64,000 nt of DNA from Pseudomonas coleopterorum (GCF_900105555.1 NZ_FNTZ01000001.1:1798001-1862000); one strand, 5' to 3'. Positions 43,830 through 53,613 are shown, counted from the stretch's first letter. Numbers and translations: made by a program. Notes: a model not told the origin generated them from the sequence alone.

Positions 43830-46800
43830 GGGTGTCTCTCCAGGTCTTTCGTTGAATGATGGGCTGCCTCGGCATCCGCACGGATGCGGAACCAGATGGA
43901 ATACATGGCAGGCAGGAAGATCAGGGTCATCAGCGTGCCGCCGAACGTGCCGCCGATGAGGGTGTAGGCCAAGGTGCCCCAGAACACCGAATGGGTCAGC
44001 GGAATGAACGCCAGGATCGCCGCCAGCGCCGTCAGCAGCACCGGCCGGGCGCGTTGCACAGTGGCTTCGACCACGGCATCGAAGGGCGCCAGGCCATTCT
44101 TCTCATTGAGGTGGATCTGTCCGATAAGGATCAGCGTGTTGCGCATCAGAATCCCGGACAGCGCGATCAGACCGACCAGGGCATTGATGCCGAAGGGTTG
44201 GTTGAACAGCAGCAGCGTGGGCACCACACCGATCAGGCCTAAGGGAGCAGTGAGGAAGACCATGGCCATGGCGGACATCGAGCGTGTCTGCACGATGATG
44301 ATCAGCAGGGTGATGGCGATCATGATCGGGAACAGCGGCGCGAGGGCGGCGGTGGCCTTGGCCGACTCTTCGATCGATCCCGCCTGCTCGATGCGGTAGC
44401 CGTCGGGAAGCGCCGCCATGATCGGTTGCAGCGCCTTCGTCAATTGCGTGGAGACATCCGGCGGCTGCAGGTCCTCGGCGATGTCGCCGCGCACGGTCAG
44501 GGTCGGTACGCGATCGCGGCGTCGCAGGATGGGATCTTCCATGCGCACCTCGACGGACCCGATCTGCGCCAACGGTATGCGCTGGCCGTTCGCGCCGGCC
44601 AGGGTCAGGTTTTCGATCTTCGCCGGGTCGAGACGCACCGGCCCTGCGGCGCGGGCCACCACCTGCACCGAACGGATGTCTTCACGCACGGCAGTGACCG
44701 GCACGCCTGAAAGCAGGAACTGCAACTGTTCGGCCACGGCGGCCGAACTCAGGCCCAGCGCCTGCAACCGGTCCTGATTCAGGGAAAAATGCAGGGCAGG
44801 AACTCGCGGCCCCCAGTCCTGATTGACGGTGTGCATCATCACGCTGGCCTGCATGAGCGCCTCGACCTTGCCGGCGATGTCCCGCAAGACCTGCGGGTCC
44901 GGCCCCATGATGCGGTAGGCGACGGGGTAGGGTGAATAAGGCCCGAAGACCAACTGCGTGACCCGTACCCGCGCCTCGGGCGCCAGACCGTTCGCCACCG
45001 CTTCGCGGATTCTCAGCTTCAGGGCATCCCGTGCGGCTTGGCTGTCGGCGAGCACGACGATCTTGGCGAAGGAGGGATCGGGAAGCTCGGGCGCCATGGC
45101 CAGATAGAACCGCGGCGAACCCTGGCCGATGTAGGCGGTGACGATTTTGGCCGCGTCATCCTTGCGCAGCCAGGCTTCGATCTTGGCCGTGGCCGCGCTG
45201 GTCTGCTCGATGGCCGTGCCATAGGGCATCTGCACCTCGATCAGCACTTCCGGGCGATCGGAGGTCGGGAAGAACTGCTTCTTGACCAGGCCCATGCCGA
45301 CGATGGCCAGCGCGAAGGCCAGTATCACGATGCCTGCCACCGGCCATTTCCAGCGGATGATCCAGCTCAGGCACATGCGAAAGCGGTTGTAGTGACGGGT
45401 GTCGTAGATCGCCGCATGACCGCCTTCGACGGCCTTGATCGTCGGCAGCATCTTCACCCCCAGATACGGCGTGAACACCACCGCCACGATCCAGGAAGCG
45501 ATCAGCGCGATGCCGACGATCCAGAACATGTTGCTGGTGTATTCACCGGCCGTGGACTGCGCGAAGCCATTGGGCATGAAGCCCACGGCGGTCACCAGGG
45601 TGCCGGCCAGCATGGGTGCGGCGGTGTGGCTCCAGGCATAGGCCGACGCCTTGATGCGGTCGTAGCCTTCCTCCATTTTCACCACCATCATCTCGATGGC
45701 GATGATCGCATCGTCCACCAGCAATCCCAGGGCGAGGATCAACGAACCCAGGGTGATGCGGTCGAAGTGCTTGCCGGTGGCCTCCATCACCACGAACACC
45801 ATGGCCAGGGTCAGCGGTACCGCCGCGGCGACCACCACGCCGACGCGCCAGCCCATGCTCAGGAAGCACACCACCATCACCACCAGCAGGGCGACGAAGA
45901 ACTTGATCATGAACTCGTCCACCGCCGAACCGATGTTCACCGATTGATCGGTGACCTGGGCGAAGGTCATGCCCAGCGGCATGGCCGCGTTGATCCGCGC
46001 CGTCTCGGCGGCCAGCGCCTTGCCCAGATCCAGGCCGTTCCAGCCATCGCGCATGACCACGCCCAGGATCAGCGCCGCTTCGCCCTGATGGCGCACCATG
46101 AAGGTTGCCGGATCTTCGTAGCCACGCTCCACGGTCGCCACATCCGCCAACTTGAGCGTGCGTCCGCCAGCGTTCACCGGGGTGTTGCGAATGGCGTCCA
46201 GGGTCTGGAAGGCACCGTCGAGCCGCACCACGACCTGGGGGCCTCGGGTGTCGATCGAGCCGGCCGGGGTCAGCCGGTTCTGGTCGTTCAGGCTGGCGAA
46301 AAGGTCCTGGGGTGACAGACCCAGGGTCGCCAGGCGCTCATGGGAAAAAGACACGAAGATCCGTTCGGACTGTTCGCCGATGATGTTGACCTTCTTCACC
46401 CCGGGCACATGCAGCAGCCGTTGCCGCAGGGATTCGGCTTCACGCACCAGCAGGCGTTGCGGCTCGCCGCGCGCCTTGAGGGCGAACAAGGCGAAGGTGA
46501 CGTCGGCGAACTCGTCGTTGACCAGCGGCCCGACCACGCCTGCCGGCAAGGTGCTCGCCGCGTCGCCGAGCTTTTTCCGGGCCTGGTAGAACTGCTGCTC
46601 GACCTGGGCCGGTGGCGTCTTGTCCTGCAGCGATAGAAGGGTGAAGGCCAGGCCTGGGCGGGTATAGGTTTCGCTGCGGTCGTACCATTGCAGCTCCTGA
46701 AGACGCTTCTCCAGGGGCTCGGCGACCAGGTCCTGCATCTCCTGTGCGGTCGCACCGGGCCAGGCCGTGACCACGGTCAGCTGCTTGACGGTGAACGGCG

Positions 46801-46927
46801 GATCCTCGGCACGCCCCAGCTTGAAGAACGACAGGGTGCCGGCGACGGCGACCAGAAGGATCAGGAACAGCGTAACCGACCGTTCCCGCACGGCCAGGGC
46901 CGAGAGGTTGAAGCGGCTACCGCTCAT
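43826..46927 (-). CDS. RND efflux permease
   Basis: A 1033-residue resistance-nodulation-division pump, from the ATG overlapping the MFP stop (ATGA). It has 12 expected spans, with blocks FLILLVAVAGTLSFFKLGRA, LILALGLLVDDAIIAIEM (proton relay Asp pair in span 4), GTLVTAVGFMPNGFAQSTAG and ALVGLIALSGILMRNTLIL. Most like HAE-type pumps for hydrophobic or anionic compounds. No outer-membrane factor gene is in the operon, so it must borrow an OprM/TolC-type channel. Substrate unknown. Confidence 0.9.
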   Translation of the reverse strand: MSGSRFNLSALAVRERSVTLFLILLVAVAGTLSFFKLGRAEDPPFTVKQLTVVTAWPGATAQEMQDLVAEPLEKRLQELQWYDRSETYTRPGLAFTLLSLQDKTPPAQVEQQFYQARKKLGDAASTLPAGVVGPLVNDEFADVTFALFALKARGEPQRLLVREAESLRQRLLHVPGVKKVNIIGEQSERIFVSFSHERLATLGLSPQDLFASLNDQNRLTPAGSIDTRGPQVVVRLDGAFQTLDAIRNTPVNAGGRTLKLADVATVERGYEDPATFMVRHQGEAALILGVVMRDGWNGLDLGKALAAETARINAAMPLGMTFAQVTDQSVNIGSAVDEFMIKFFVALLVVMVVCFLSMGWRVGVVVAAAVPLTLAMVFVVMEATGKHFDRITLGSLILALGLLVDDAIIAIEMMVVKMEEGYDRIKASAYAWSHTAAPMLAGTLVTAVGFMPNGFAQSTAGEYTSNMFWIVGIALIASWIVAVVFTPYLGVKMLPTIKAVEGGHAAIYDTRHYNRFRMCLSWIIRWKWPVAGIVILAFALAIVGMGLVKKQFFPTSDRPEVLIEVQMPYGTAIEQTSAATAKIEAWLRKDDAAKIVTAYIGQGSPRFYLAMAPELPDPSFAKIVVLADSQAARDALKLRIREAVANGLAPEARVRVTQLVFGPYSPYPVAYRIMGPDPQVLRDIAGKVEALMQASVMMHTVNQDWGPRVPALHFSLNQDRLQALGLSSAAVAEQLQFLLSGVPVTAVREDIRSVQVVARAAGPVRLDPAKIENLTLAGANGQRIPLAQIGSVEVRMEDPILRRRDRVPTLTVRGDIAEDLQPPDVSTQLTKALQPIMAALPDGYRIEQAGSIEESAKATAALAPLFPIMIAITLLIIIVQTRSMSAMAMVFLTAPLGLIGVVPTLLLFNQPFGINALVGLIALSGILMRNTLILIGQIHLNEKNGLAPFDAVVEATVQRARPVLLTALAAILAFIPLTHSVFWGTLAYTLIGGTFGGTLMTLIFLPAMYSIWFRIRADAEAAHHSTKDLERHP

Positions 46928-48030
46928 GGCTGGTCCCCGGTCTGGGCGCGCAGATCCTGCGGCGCCACCAGCACCTCTTGCCCCTCGTGCAGCAGGTGAG
47001 GGCCCAGGGCAACCAAGCGTTCGCCTGGGTGCAGACCACGCACCGTGGCCATGGCGTCGCTCAGGCCAATGACCTGAACCGCCCGCCACACGACCTTGGA
47101 AGGCTCGCCTTCGACGGTCCACACACCCGGCCCGGTGCCTGGGTCATGAATGGCGGCGATGGGCACGCTCAGGGCGTCGGCTACGGAAGGGTTCGATGCG
47201 ATGGACAGGGTCACGGTCGAACCCAACGGTGCATTGGCCTGCTCGCCGCCCAACACATACCGGGCTTCGAAGGTGCGAGTCAGTGGGTCTGCAGTGTCGG
47301 CCAGCTGCCGCAGCGTGGCGATGCCGCCATTGCCGGAGGCGCCGAACAGAGTAGCCTGTGCCGAACTGCCCAGCGCTGGCCGCAGCGTCTCGGGCAGTTG
47401 CACCACCGCTTCGCGAAGCCCTGCCTTGGCCAGCCTCACCACCGCTTGCCCGGCGCTCACCACCTGACCCGGTTCGGCCAGGGTGGCCACCACCACACCG
47501 TCGGAATCGGCGCTCAGGGTGGCATAGCTCTGCTCGTTACGGCTCACGGCGGCCTGGGCCTGAAGCGCTACCAGATCGGCGCGGGCGGTGTCGGCCAACG
47601 ACTTGAAGCGGTCGTAGTTGGCGGCGGAAATGGCACCGCTGGCGACCAGTTGGCGGTTTCGTCGCTCATCGTTCGCGGTCTGCGTAGCCAATGCCTGGGC
47701 GGCGGCGACTGCCTGATCGCGGGCGTTGGACTGCAGCGCCAGATCAGCCGGATCGAGGCGCATCAGGCGCTGTCCGCGGCTCACCGCCTGGCCGGTATCG
47801 ACGAAGCGCTCCATCACCTTGCCACTCACCCGAAAGCCCAGATCGCTTTGCACGCGCGCCGTGACCACGCCGGTGAAGGCGCGATGACCCTCTGGCGCAG
47901 GACCTGCCTCGACCACCCTGACCTTGGGCGGCTGGGTGCGCGGGTCGGCAACGCTCGGCGGACGGTCGCAGGCCGTGAGAAGCACAGGGAGCAGGCAGAT
48001 ACCGAGCGCGGAGGCGCGAAGCCGAGACAT
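46924..48030 (-). CDS. RND periplasmic adaptor (membrane fusion protein)
   Basis: A 368-residue HlyD-type adaptor, from the ATG giving MSRLRASA; lipobox LLTAC gives an inner-membrane lipoprotein. Lipoyl halves (VRVVEAGPAPEG, GFRVSGKVMERF, VDTGQAVSRGQRL) flank an alpha-hairpin (QSNARDQAVAAAQALATQ), then beta barrel and membrane-proximal domain. Overlaps the RND gene downstream. It bridges pump and outer-membrane channel. Confidence 0.9.
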   Translation of the reverse strand: MSRLRASALGICLLPVLLTACDRPPSVADPRTQPPKVRVVEAGPAPEGHRAFTGVVTARVQSDLGFRVSGKVMERFVDTGQAVSRGQRLMRLDPADLALQSNARDQAVAAAQALATQTANDERRNRQLVASGAISAANYDRFKSLADTARADLVALQAQAAVSRNEQSYATLSADSDGVVVATLAEPGQVVSAGQAVVRLAKAGLREAVVQLPETLRPALGSSAQATLFGASGNGGIATLRQLADTADPLTRTFEARYVLGGEQANAPLGSTVTLSIASNPSVADALSVPIAAIHDPGTGPGVWTVEGEPSKVVWRAVQVIGLSDAMATVRGLHPGERLVALGPHLLHEGQEVLVAPQDLRAQTGDQP

Positions 48031-48076
48031 GGGATTCCTTACGGGCACGAGCGGAAAGGAACCCGATTTTGATACG

Positions 48077-48102
48077 AGTGACTAATTCAGTCAATGGTCA
48101 CT
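48077..48102. promoter_or_regulatory. Nested inverted repeats, candidate TetR operator
   Basis: TGACT-AATTC-AGTCA (48079-48093) sits inside AGTGAC...GTCACT (48077-48082 and 48097-48102). It lies at the end of tetR and before the adaptor gene, where repression of the pump operon would be expected. Its right end touches the tetR stop codon. Confidence 0.5.
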
Positions 48103-48719
48103 TATGGCGCCGACAGACTCCTCAATATCAGCGCGGGGAGCTGCTGCGCTGCGGTGGCGGCGGTCTCCAGGTTGTATTGCAGTTGCACGGGGCTGATATA
48201 GGGAAGCATCACCAGAAACACCGCATGACTGGCTTCTTCCAGTGGCGTCTTGCTCTCGAATTCCCCGCTGTCCCGGCCCTCGCGCAGGATCTGCTCGATC
48301 AACCGGTGCAGGCGTTCGCCGTGGGCCGCCGCCGAGGGCCAGTGATCACGGGCCGCAACGGCAGCGATGTCATACAGCTTGCGATCGTGGAAGAACAGTT
48401 CAGCGCCGGCTTCCACCAAGGCTTTGAACAGACGGCTCAGCTTGTCGGACGGGCCGCTGGCTTCGTCCATCGCCTGGTCGACGACGGCCATGATCATGGC
48501 CAGCCGACTGGCGCAGATACTCTCGCCGATGGCCTGTTTGGATTCGAAGAACTTGTAGATGTAGGCCTTGGAAAAGCCGATGGCCTTGGCCAGGTCGGAC
48601 ACCGTGGTTTTTTCGTAACCGTAGTGACCGAAATGCTGCATGGCGGCCTCGACGATCTGATCGCGAACGCTGTGATCGGACGGGCCTCGTGAGGGGAACG
48701 TGGGGGGCTGACGGGTCAT
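48102..48719 (-). CDS. TetR-family regulator of the RND operon
   Basis: A 205-residue repressor: N-terminal helix-turn-helix with TTVSDLAKAIGFSKAYIYKF (residues ~38-57) and a helical ligand domain. It is immediately upstream of the MFP gene on the same strand, with a nested palindrome in the intergenic region. Likely represses mfp-rnd-fabF and responds to a pump substrate. Confidence 0.9.
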   Translation of the reverse strand: MTRQPPTFPSRGPSDHSVRDQIVEAAMQHFGHYGYEKTTVSDLAKAIGFSKAYIYKFFESKQAIGESICASRLAMIMAVVDQAMDEASGPSDKLSRLFKALVEAGAELFFHDRKLYDIAAVAARDHWPSAAAHGERLHRLIEQILREGRDSGEFESKTPLEEASHAVFLVMLPYISPVQLQYNLETAATAAQQLPALILRSLSAP

Positions 48720-48817
48720 GGTTGCGGGTGGGCTCTTGGGCGTGGATCGACACAGCGTGACTGTAACGGGTTATGGTCACAAGTTCATTCTCGGGTGATC
48801 CGGCCCCGAGGCTCCGG

Positions 48818-49318
48818 TCAGCCCGCCGGCAGCACGATGTACTCATTGCGCTGCTCGACGCCCCGATGAGGGCCTTCGACCAGATGCACGTAGCGGCCAC
48901 CCACCTGCTCGATCGGTACGCAATCATCCACATCCAGGACCGCGTCGGTATGGGGCTGGCGCCACTGCTCCAGGTACAGGCGCCGGGCACGGTTTCTGGC
49001 ATCGCGTGCGTTTTGCGCCACCACCAGCACGTAGTGGTGCGCTTCGCCGAACGAGCGCGCCTCGTACCCGCCCAGATTGATTACATATAGACGCGGCATG
49101 CCCGCGGCGGGCGCCAGCGGGCTGAATTCGACCTTCCATTGCTCCACGCCGTCCACAGCCATCCAGGCGTCGATGTGCAAGCCTTTCTGAGTACCGAACC
49201 AGTCGGCGCGCAATTGCGGGTAGCTGGCCTCCAGGCTGTCGGCGACCGCGCAGGCGATGTCGTGCACCTCGATGCGCGTCCTGGGGTGCTTGCCGCCAAG
49301 TAAAACGATGTAAAGCAT
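48818..49318 (-). CDS. DUF1543 family protein
   Basis: A 166-residue protein with the DUF1543 N-terminal pattern (MLYIVLLGGKHPRTRIEVHD) and a repeated alpha-beta layout (HYVLVVAQNARDARNRAR). No catalytic role known. It diverges from a LprI-like gene with overlapping promoter space. No operon partner. Confidence 0.8.
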   Translation of the reverse strand: MLYIVLLGGKHPRTRIEVHDIACAVADSLEASYPQLRADWFGTQKGLHIDAWMAVDGVEQWKVEFSPLAPAAGMPRLYVINLGGYEARSFGEAHHYVLVVAQNARDARNRARRLYLEQWRQPHTDAVLDVDDCVPIEQVGGRYVHLVEGPHRGVEQRNEYIVLPAG

Positions 49319-49385
49319 GGGTGGGATCCTTGGAGGGTGGGGGCTGGTAAGATCCAGGCCTTTTCACGAATTCGAAAGGTCTTTT

Positions 49386-49811
49386 ATGACACCCCTCTGC
49401 AAGCCTTTGCTCACTGCTGCGTTGCTGTCGCTCTGCGCAGGTCAGGCCACCCTGGCTTCGGCCGAAGGTCCCACTTCGGCGTCCGACTACAGCTCGGCGT
49501 ACACCACCTGCATGGACAGCAACAGTTCCACCACCGGCATGGTCAACTGCGCCGCCGACGAGACGAAGCGGCAGGACGCACGCTTGAATGCCAACTACCA
49601 GGCCGGCATGAAAACCCTGGACGGCACCAAGCGCACGGCGATGCGCGATGCGCAGCGGCTGTGGATCCAGTTTCGCGACGCCGACTGCGCCGTCGAGGCG
49701 GGCCTGACCGGCGGTACGCTCGACCGGATCAACGCTCAGATGTGCCTGTTGAAGGCCACCAAGGTCCGCGCCGATACGCTGGCAGTGCGGTTTCAGCCGC
49801 AGGACCTGTAA
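49386..49811 (+). CDS. DUF1311/LprI-type periplasmic protein
   Basis: A 141-residue protein, from the ATG giving MTPLCKPLL, with a signal peptide (cleavage near ATLASAEG). The mature part has the DUF1311 cysteine pattern (YTTCMDSNSSTTGMVNCAA and RDADCAVEA..AQMCLLKAT). Members include LprI, an inhibitor of host lysozyme. The fold gives a compact helical bundle with two disulfides. Its stop lies 8 bp from the convergent hydrolase stop. Role in this organism unknown. Confidence 0.85.
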   Translation: MTPLCKPLLTAALLSLCAGQATLASAEGPTSASDYSSAYTTCMDSNSSTTGMVNCAADETKRQDARLNANYQAGMKTLDGTKRTAMRDAQRLWIQFRDADCAVEAGLTGGTLDRINAQMCLLKATKVRADTLAVRFQPQDL

Positions 49812-49819
49812 TAGCGCCG

Positions 49820-50761
49820 TTACTTCAGGTGCTCGTCCAGAAACTCACGGATCACCGGGATGATCTCCCGCCCGTGGGTTTCCAGAGCGAAGTGCCCGGT
49901 GTCGTAGAACCGGATGTCCGCCTTGGGCAGGTCACGCTTCCAGGCCTCGGCGCCCGCCGGAAGGAAGAACGGATCGTGCTTGCCCCACACTGCCAGCAGA
50001 GGCGGCTGGTACTGGCGGAAATACGCCTGGAACTTGGGATACATCGCCACGTTGGAGGCGTAGTCCAGCACCAGATCGAGCTGGATGTCGGCATTGCCGG
50101 GGCGTGAGATCTGCAGGCCTTCCAGTGTGTAGCCGTCCGGCGACACCACACTGGGGTCGCTGACACCTTCCAGATACTGCCATTTGATCGACGCCGGTGT
50201 CGGGAAGTCCTGCAGGGCGTCGCGATGCGCCCGCGTAGGCTCGCGCCAGTACGTCTGAATCGGCGCCCATCCGGCGCCCAGACCTTCCTCATAGGCGTTG
50301 CCATTCTGCGAAATGATTGCGCTCACGCGTTCCGGATGAGCCACGGCGAGGCGCCAGCCCACCGGCGCGCCGTAGTCATGGACCATCAGCGCGTAACGCT
50401 CCAGCTTCAGCTGTTCGGTGAACTGGCCGATGGTTTGCGCCAGTTGGCTGAAGGTATAGGCGTACTGCCCCCGGGCGGGCGCTTCGGTGAAGCCGAACGC
50501 GGGCAGGTCCGGGGCGATGACGTGGTAGCGGTCGGCCAATTGCGGGATCAAGTCGCGGAACATGAACGACGAGGCGGCGAAGCCGTGCAGCAGCAACACG
50601 GTAGGCGCGCTGGGGTTGCCCGCCTCGCGATAGAACACCTTCACATCGCCGACCTGCTCGTGGCGGTAGTGGACGGTGTGGTCGGCTTGGGCTGCGTGGG
50701 TACCGCCGATGAGCAACGAAGCGGCAAGCGCGGCAGCGGCTGTGGATGTGGGCGTAGTCAT
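49820..50761 (-). CDS. Exported alpha/beta hydrolase, dehalogenase/epoxide-hydrolase-like
   Basis: A 313-residue protein with a Sec signal peptide (cleavage near AQADH). Oxyanion loop LLLHGFAASSFMF; the nucleophile elbow is MVHDYGAPVG, so an aspartate replaces serine, as in haloalkane dehalogenases and epoxide hydrolases. The acid and base are likely in GKHDPFF and DTGHFALE. It lies divergent from a CGNR-type regulator, with GTAACC/GGTTAC repeats between. Export to the periplasm is unusual for a dehalogenase. Confidence 0.82.
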   Translation of the reverse strand: MTTPTSTAAAALAASLLIGGTHAAQADHTVHYRHEQVGDVKVFYREAGNPSAPTVLLLHGFAASSFMFRDLIPQLADRYHVIAPDLPAFGFTEAPARGQYAYTFSQLAQTIGQFTEQLKLERYALMVHDYGAPVGWRLAVAHPERVSAIISQNGNAYEEGLGAGWAPIQTYWREPTRAHRDALQDFPTPASIKWQYLEGVSDPSVVSPDGYTLEGLQISRPGNADIQLDLVLDYASNVAMYPKFQAYFRQYQPPLLAVWGKHDPFFLPAGAEAWKRDLPKADIRFYDTGHFALETHGREIIPVIREFLDEHLK

Positions 50762-50774
50762 GATGCCTCCTCAT

Positions 50775-50822
50775 GTAACCTTATATGTGTGTATTTGAAG
50801 GTTACGAACTAATTTGGTAACC
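50775..50822. promoter_or_regulatory. GTAACC/GGTTAC repeats in the hydrolase/CGNR promoter
   Basis: GTAACCTT (50775-50782) and AAGGTTAC (50798-50805) are perfect inverted copies, and GGTAACC (50816-50822) is a third palindromic copy. Three related half-sites in a 93-bp divergent promoter suggest the binding site of the adjacent CGNR protein. Inference only. Confidence 0.5.
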
Positions 50823-50854
50823 TGTCAAACAAATTTCATGAGTTACAGGTCATC

Positions 50855-51439
50855 ATGAGCTCGACCCGCACCGCGTCCGATACGCTTTTTGTGGCGGACA
50901 ATATCGCCCTGGATTTCCTCAATACCGAGTACGGTGTCGGCGAGCAACGCCAGGACTGCCTGCGCAACGACGAGGATGTGCTGACGTGGCTTGAGTCGGC
51001 AGGGCTGCTCGCCGCGCCGGATCGCCCCGAGGTTTTCGATGGACTATTGGCTCAGGCCCACGCCCTGCGCAGCAATGCCAGGGCGGTGCTGGAGGCAGCA
51101 ATGGCGGGGGTGGAAGCCGATCCCTCGGTGGTCAATCAGGTATTGGAAGCAGGGCGTCCGGTCAGCTATTTGCGCTGGGAGGATCCAGCCCAGGCTTTTC
51201 GTGTCGCCACTCGGCCCAGGGATGCAGGTCCGGCCAGCCTGCTGTGGCCGGTGGCCGATGCACTGGTCAGCCTAGTCACGGGGGACAAGTTCGAGTTTGT
51301 ACGTCAATGCGAGGCTCACGACTGCATATTGCTGTTCCATGACCTGAGCAAGTCGCACCGACGGCGCTGGTGCAGCATGGCGACCTGCGGCAATCGCATG
51401 AAGGTGGCGGCCTTTCGCGCCCGGAAGAAACCTGAATAG
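50855..51439 (+). CDS. CGNR zinc-finger/ABATE-domain regulator
   Basis: A 194-residue protein: N-terminal ABATE domain (VADNIALDFLNTEYG) of unknown ligand and a C-terminal CGNR zinc finger with CEAHDCILLFHDLSKSHRRR and CSMATCGNRMK. Such proteins are DNA-binding regulators. Divergent from the alpha/beta hydrolase gene, which is its probable target. Convergent with the histidine kinase gene. Confidence 0.85.
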   Translation: MSSTRTASDTLFVADNIALDFLNTEYGVGEQRQDCLRNDEDVLTWLESAGLLAAPDRPEVFDGLLAQAHALRSNARAVLEAAMAGVEADPSVVNQVLEAGRPVSYLRWEDPAQAFRVATRPRDAGPASLLWPVADALVSLVTGDKFEFVRQCEAHDCILLFHDLSKSHRRRWCSMATCGNRMKVAAFRARKKPE

Positions 51440-51446
51440 GCCCGTT

Positions 51447-52850
51447 TCAGGATCTGCCGAACACCGGAAAACTCAGGGCGAAACGAATGCGTCCGGGCTG
51501 CGGCTGGCTGACGCTGGCCTCACCGGCATGCAGTTGCATGATCGCCGCGACGATGGCCAGGCCCAGGCCGTTGGAGTCCGAGTTGTGCTGACGCGACGCG
51601 TCGCCGCGATAGAACCGGTCGAACAGGTGGGTCAGCGTTGCCGGGTCCAGGGCAGGGCCCTGATTCTCCACGTTGATCACGCACTGTGTCGTCGTCGACG
51701 CCACGTCGATCTGCACCTCGCTGTGCGGGTCGGCATAGCGGATGGCGTTGGCCACCAGGTTGCTCAAGGCCCGACGCAGCAGCAGCGGATCGGCGTTCAG
51801 GGTGGCGTCGCCTGCAATCGACAGACGAATCCTGCGCTCTTCGGCAAGCCCCTCGAAATACTCGGTCACCCGTTCCAGTTCGTCGTGCACCTGCAGCGGC
51901 TGACGCTGCACCACGGCCTGGGTGTCTTCGGCGCGCGCCAGGAACAGGATGCTTTCGACGATGCGTGAAATCCGCTCCAGCTCCTCAAGGTTCGATGCCA
52001 GCAGCGCCTGGTACTCGTCGGCGCTGCGGACTTGGCGCAGGGCGACCTGGCAGTGGCCCATCAGCGAGCCTACCGGGGTGCGGATCTCGTGGGCCAGGTC
52101 GGCCGAGAACTGGGTCAGCCGTTGGTAGCCCTCGGCCAGGCGATCGAGCATGGCGTTGTAGGCGTCGCTCAGTTGCTGGAGTTCGACAGGCGTGTTGTCA
52201 CTGCTCATGCGGCTGTGCAGGCGGGCAGGGGAGATGTCGGTGGCGTGCGCGGCCATCTCACGCAGGGGCCGCAGGCCGCGCCGCAGCAGGACGAAGCCGA
52301 GCAGGGCGGTGAGCAGAAAGGCCATGCCCACGGCCAGGTAGATGCGCTGGCGGAACTCGCCGAGCATGGCCATTTCCTTGACCATGATGTGCGCGGCGGT
52401 GAGCTTCACCTCGCGCCCGCCGGACGTGGTCAATACGCTCGCGGCGCGCAGCGGTATGCCGGACGGCGCCGTACCGGTGCGCAGGTCGGAAGCGGTGGGC
52501 ACGGCGTCTTGGGCCACCTCGGGCAAAGGCGGCAGGGTCGCGCGCAGCGGATTGACCTGGATCACCGGCGGCTGACCGGCCTCGGCGATGACGAAGATGT
52601 CGTCTTCGCTGCCGAGCATGTTCTGGAAGATCTGCGGGCTGCTCGAAAGCTTGTCCAGGGTCAGATCGTAGTGCAGCAGTTTGCGAAAGTGATCGAGCCG
52701 TCCGAGCACGGAGTTGTCGCTGCGCGCAAGCACGGATGTCTTCATCGACTCGTACAAGTACCAGCCGGCCCCTGCCACGGTGAGCATCGCCACCAGGGAA
52801 AAGGCCAGGGTCGAGCGCAGGGTCAGGGATGCTGGGCGTCGGCGTCGCAA
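51447..52850 (-). CDS. CusS/HprS-like membrane histidine kinase
   Basis: A 467-residue kinase. No ATG or GTG in frame is suitable; a TTG at 52850 has GAGG seven nt upstream and gives [15 protein letters not shown], overlapping the regulator gene by 28 bp. Span 1 at ~12-32, a ~150-residue periplasmic sensor (residues ~33-170), span 2, HAMP, HisKA ([14 protein letters not shown]) and HATPase_c. This is the heavy-metal/HprS type. Its regulator gene lies just upstream on the same strand. Confidence 0.85.
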   Translation of the reverse strand: MRRRRPASLTLRSTLAFSLVAMLTVAGAGWYLYESMKTSVLARSDNSVLGRLDHFRKLLHYDLTLDKLSSSPQIFQNMLGSEDDIFVIAEAGQPPVIQVNPLRATLPPLPEVAQDAVPTASDLRTGTAPSGIPLRAASVLTTSGGREVKLTAAHIMVKEMAMLGEFRQRIYLAVGMAFLLTALLGFVLLRRGLRPLREMAAHATDISPARLHSRMSSDNTPVELQQLSDAYNAMLDRLAEGYQRLTQFSADLAHEIRTPVGSLMGHCQVALRQVRSADEYQALLASNLEELERISRIVESILFLARAEDTQAVVQRQPLQVHDELERVTEYFEGLAEERRIRLSIAGDATLNADPLLLRRALSNLVANAIRYADPHSEVQIDVASTTTQCVINVENQGPALDPATLTHLFDRFYRGDASRQHNSDSNGLGLAIVAAIMQLHAGEASVSQPQPGRIRFALSFPVFGRS

Positions 52851-53518
52851 GCGCGCACCTCGCAGACATAGCCGATGCCGCGCACGGTGTGGATGAGCTT
52901 GACCGGGTACGGCTGGTCGATCTTGCTGCGCAGACGCTTGACCGCGACGTCGACCACATTGGTGTCGCTGTCGAAATTCATGTCCCACACCTCCGAAGCG
53001 ATCTGGGTTCGCGACAGGACGTCCCCTTCGCGGCGCAGCAGCAGGTGGAGCAGGGCGAACTCCTTGTTCGTCAGTGTGATCACCTCCTGCTGCCGGGTCA
53101 CTCGACGGCGCAGCAGGTCCAGTTCGAGGTCAGCCAGATGGAATCGATCGGCTTCCCGGGCGCTGCCGCGACGCAGGATGGTGCGGATGCGCAGCAGCAG
53201 TTCGGTGAAGGAAAAGGGTTTGACCAGGTAGTCGTCGGCGCCCAGTTCCAGACCGCGAATGCGGTCCTGCAACTGGTCGCGGGCGGTCAGGAACAGCACC
53301 GGCACGGCATGCCGGGCGCGCAATACTTCCATGATCTGGAAACCGTCGATGCCGGGCAGCATCACGTCGAGCACCAGCAGATCATAGGGGTTTTCCAGGG
53401 CCAGGTGCAAACCGTCGGCGCCGTGCTGCGCCCAGTCGACGTTGTAGCCGGACTCGCCAAGGCCCTTTTTCAGGTACTCGCCGGTCTTGATGTCGTCTTC
53501 GATCAACAGGATGTGCAT
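52823..53518 (-). CDS. CusR/HprR-like response regulator
   Basis: A 231-residue OmpR-family regulator: phospho-Asp51 in [20 protein letters not shown], and a winged helix ending [14 protein letters not shown]. It matches the copper/oxidative stress subgroup (CusR, CopR, HprR). Diverges from a DUF5666 gene across 216 bp with two ATGACA-N4-TGTCAT-type boxes, the core recognised by CusR/HprR in E. coli. It is co-transcribed with the kinase that overlaps it. Confidence 0.9.
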   Translation of the reverse strand: MHILLIEDDIKTGEYLKKGLGESGYNVDWAQHGADGLHLALENPYDLLVLDVMLPGIDGFQIMEVLRARHAVPVLFLTARDQLQDRIRGLELGADDYLVKPFSFTELLLRIRTILRRGSAREADRFHLADLELDLLRRRVTRQQEVITLTNKEFALLHLLLRREGDVLSRTQIASEVWDMNFDSDTNVVDVAVKRLRSKIDQPYPVKLIHTVRGIGYVCEVRACDADAQHP

Positions 53519-53613
53519 CGATCAGGCTCGCTGGGGCGTTGACGGTTCGAGATTCAGACTGCGGCGAACGGCGTTCGCGTGGTGCAGTCTAAACGAGCGG
53601 CACGGCGCTGTCG

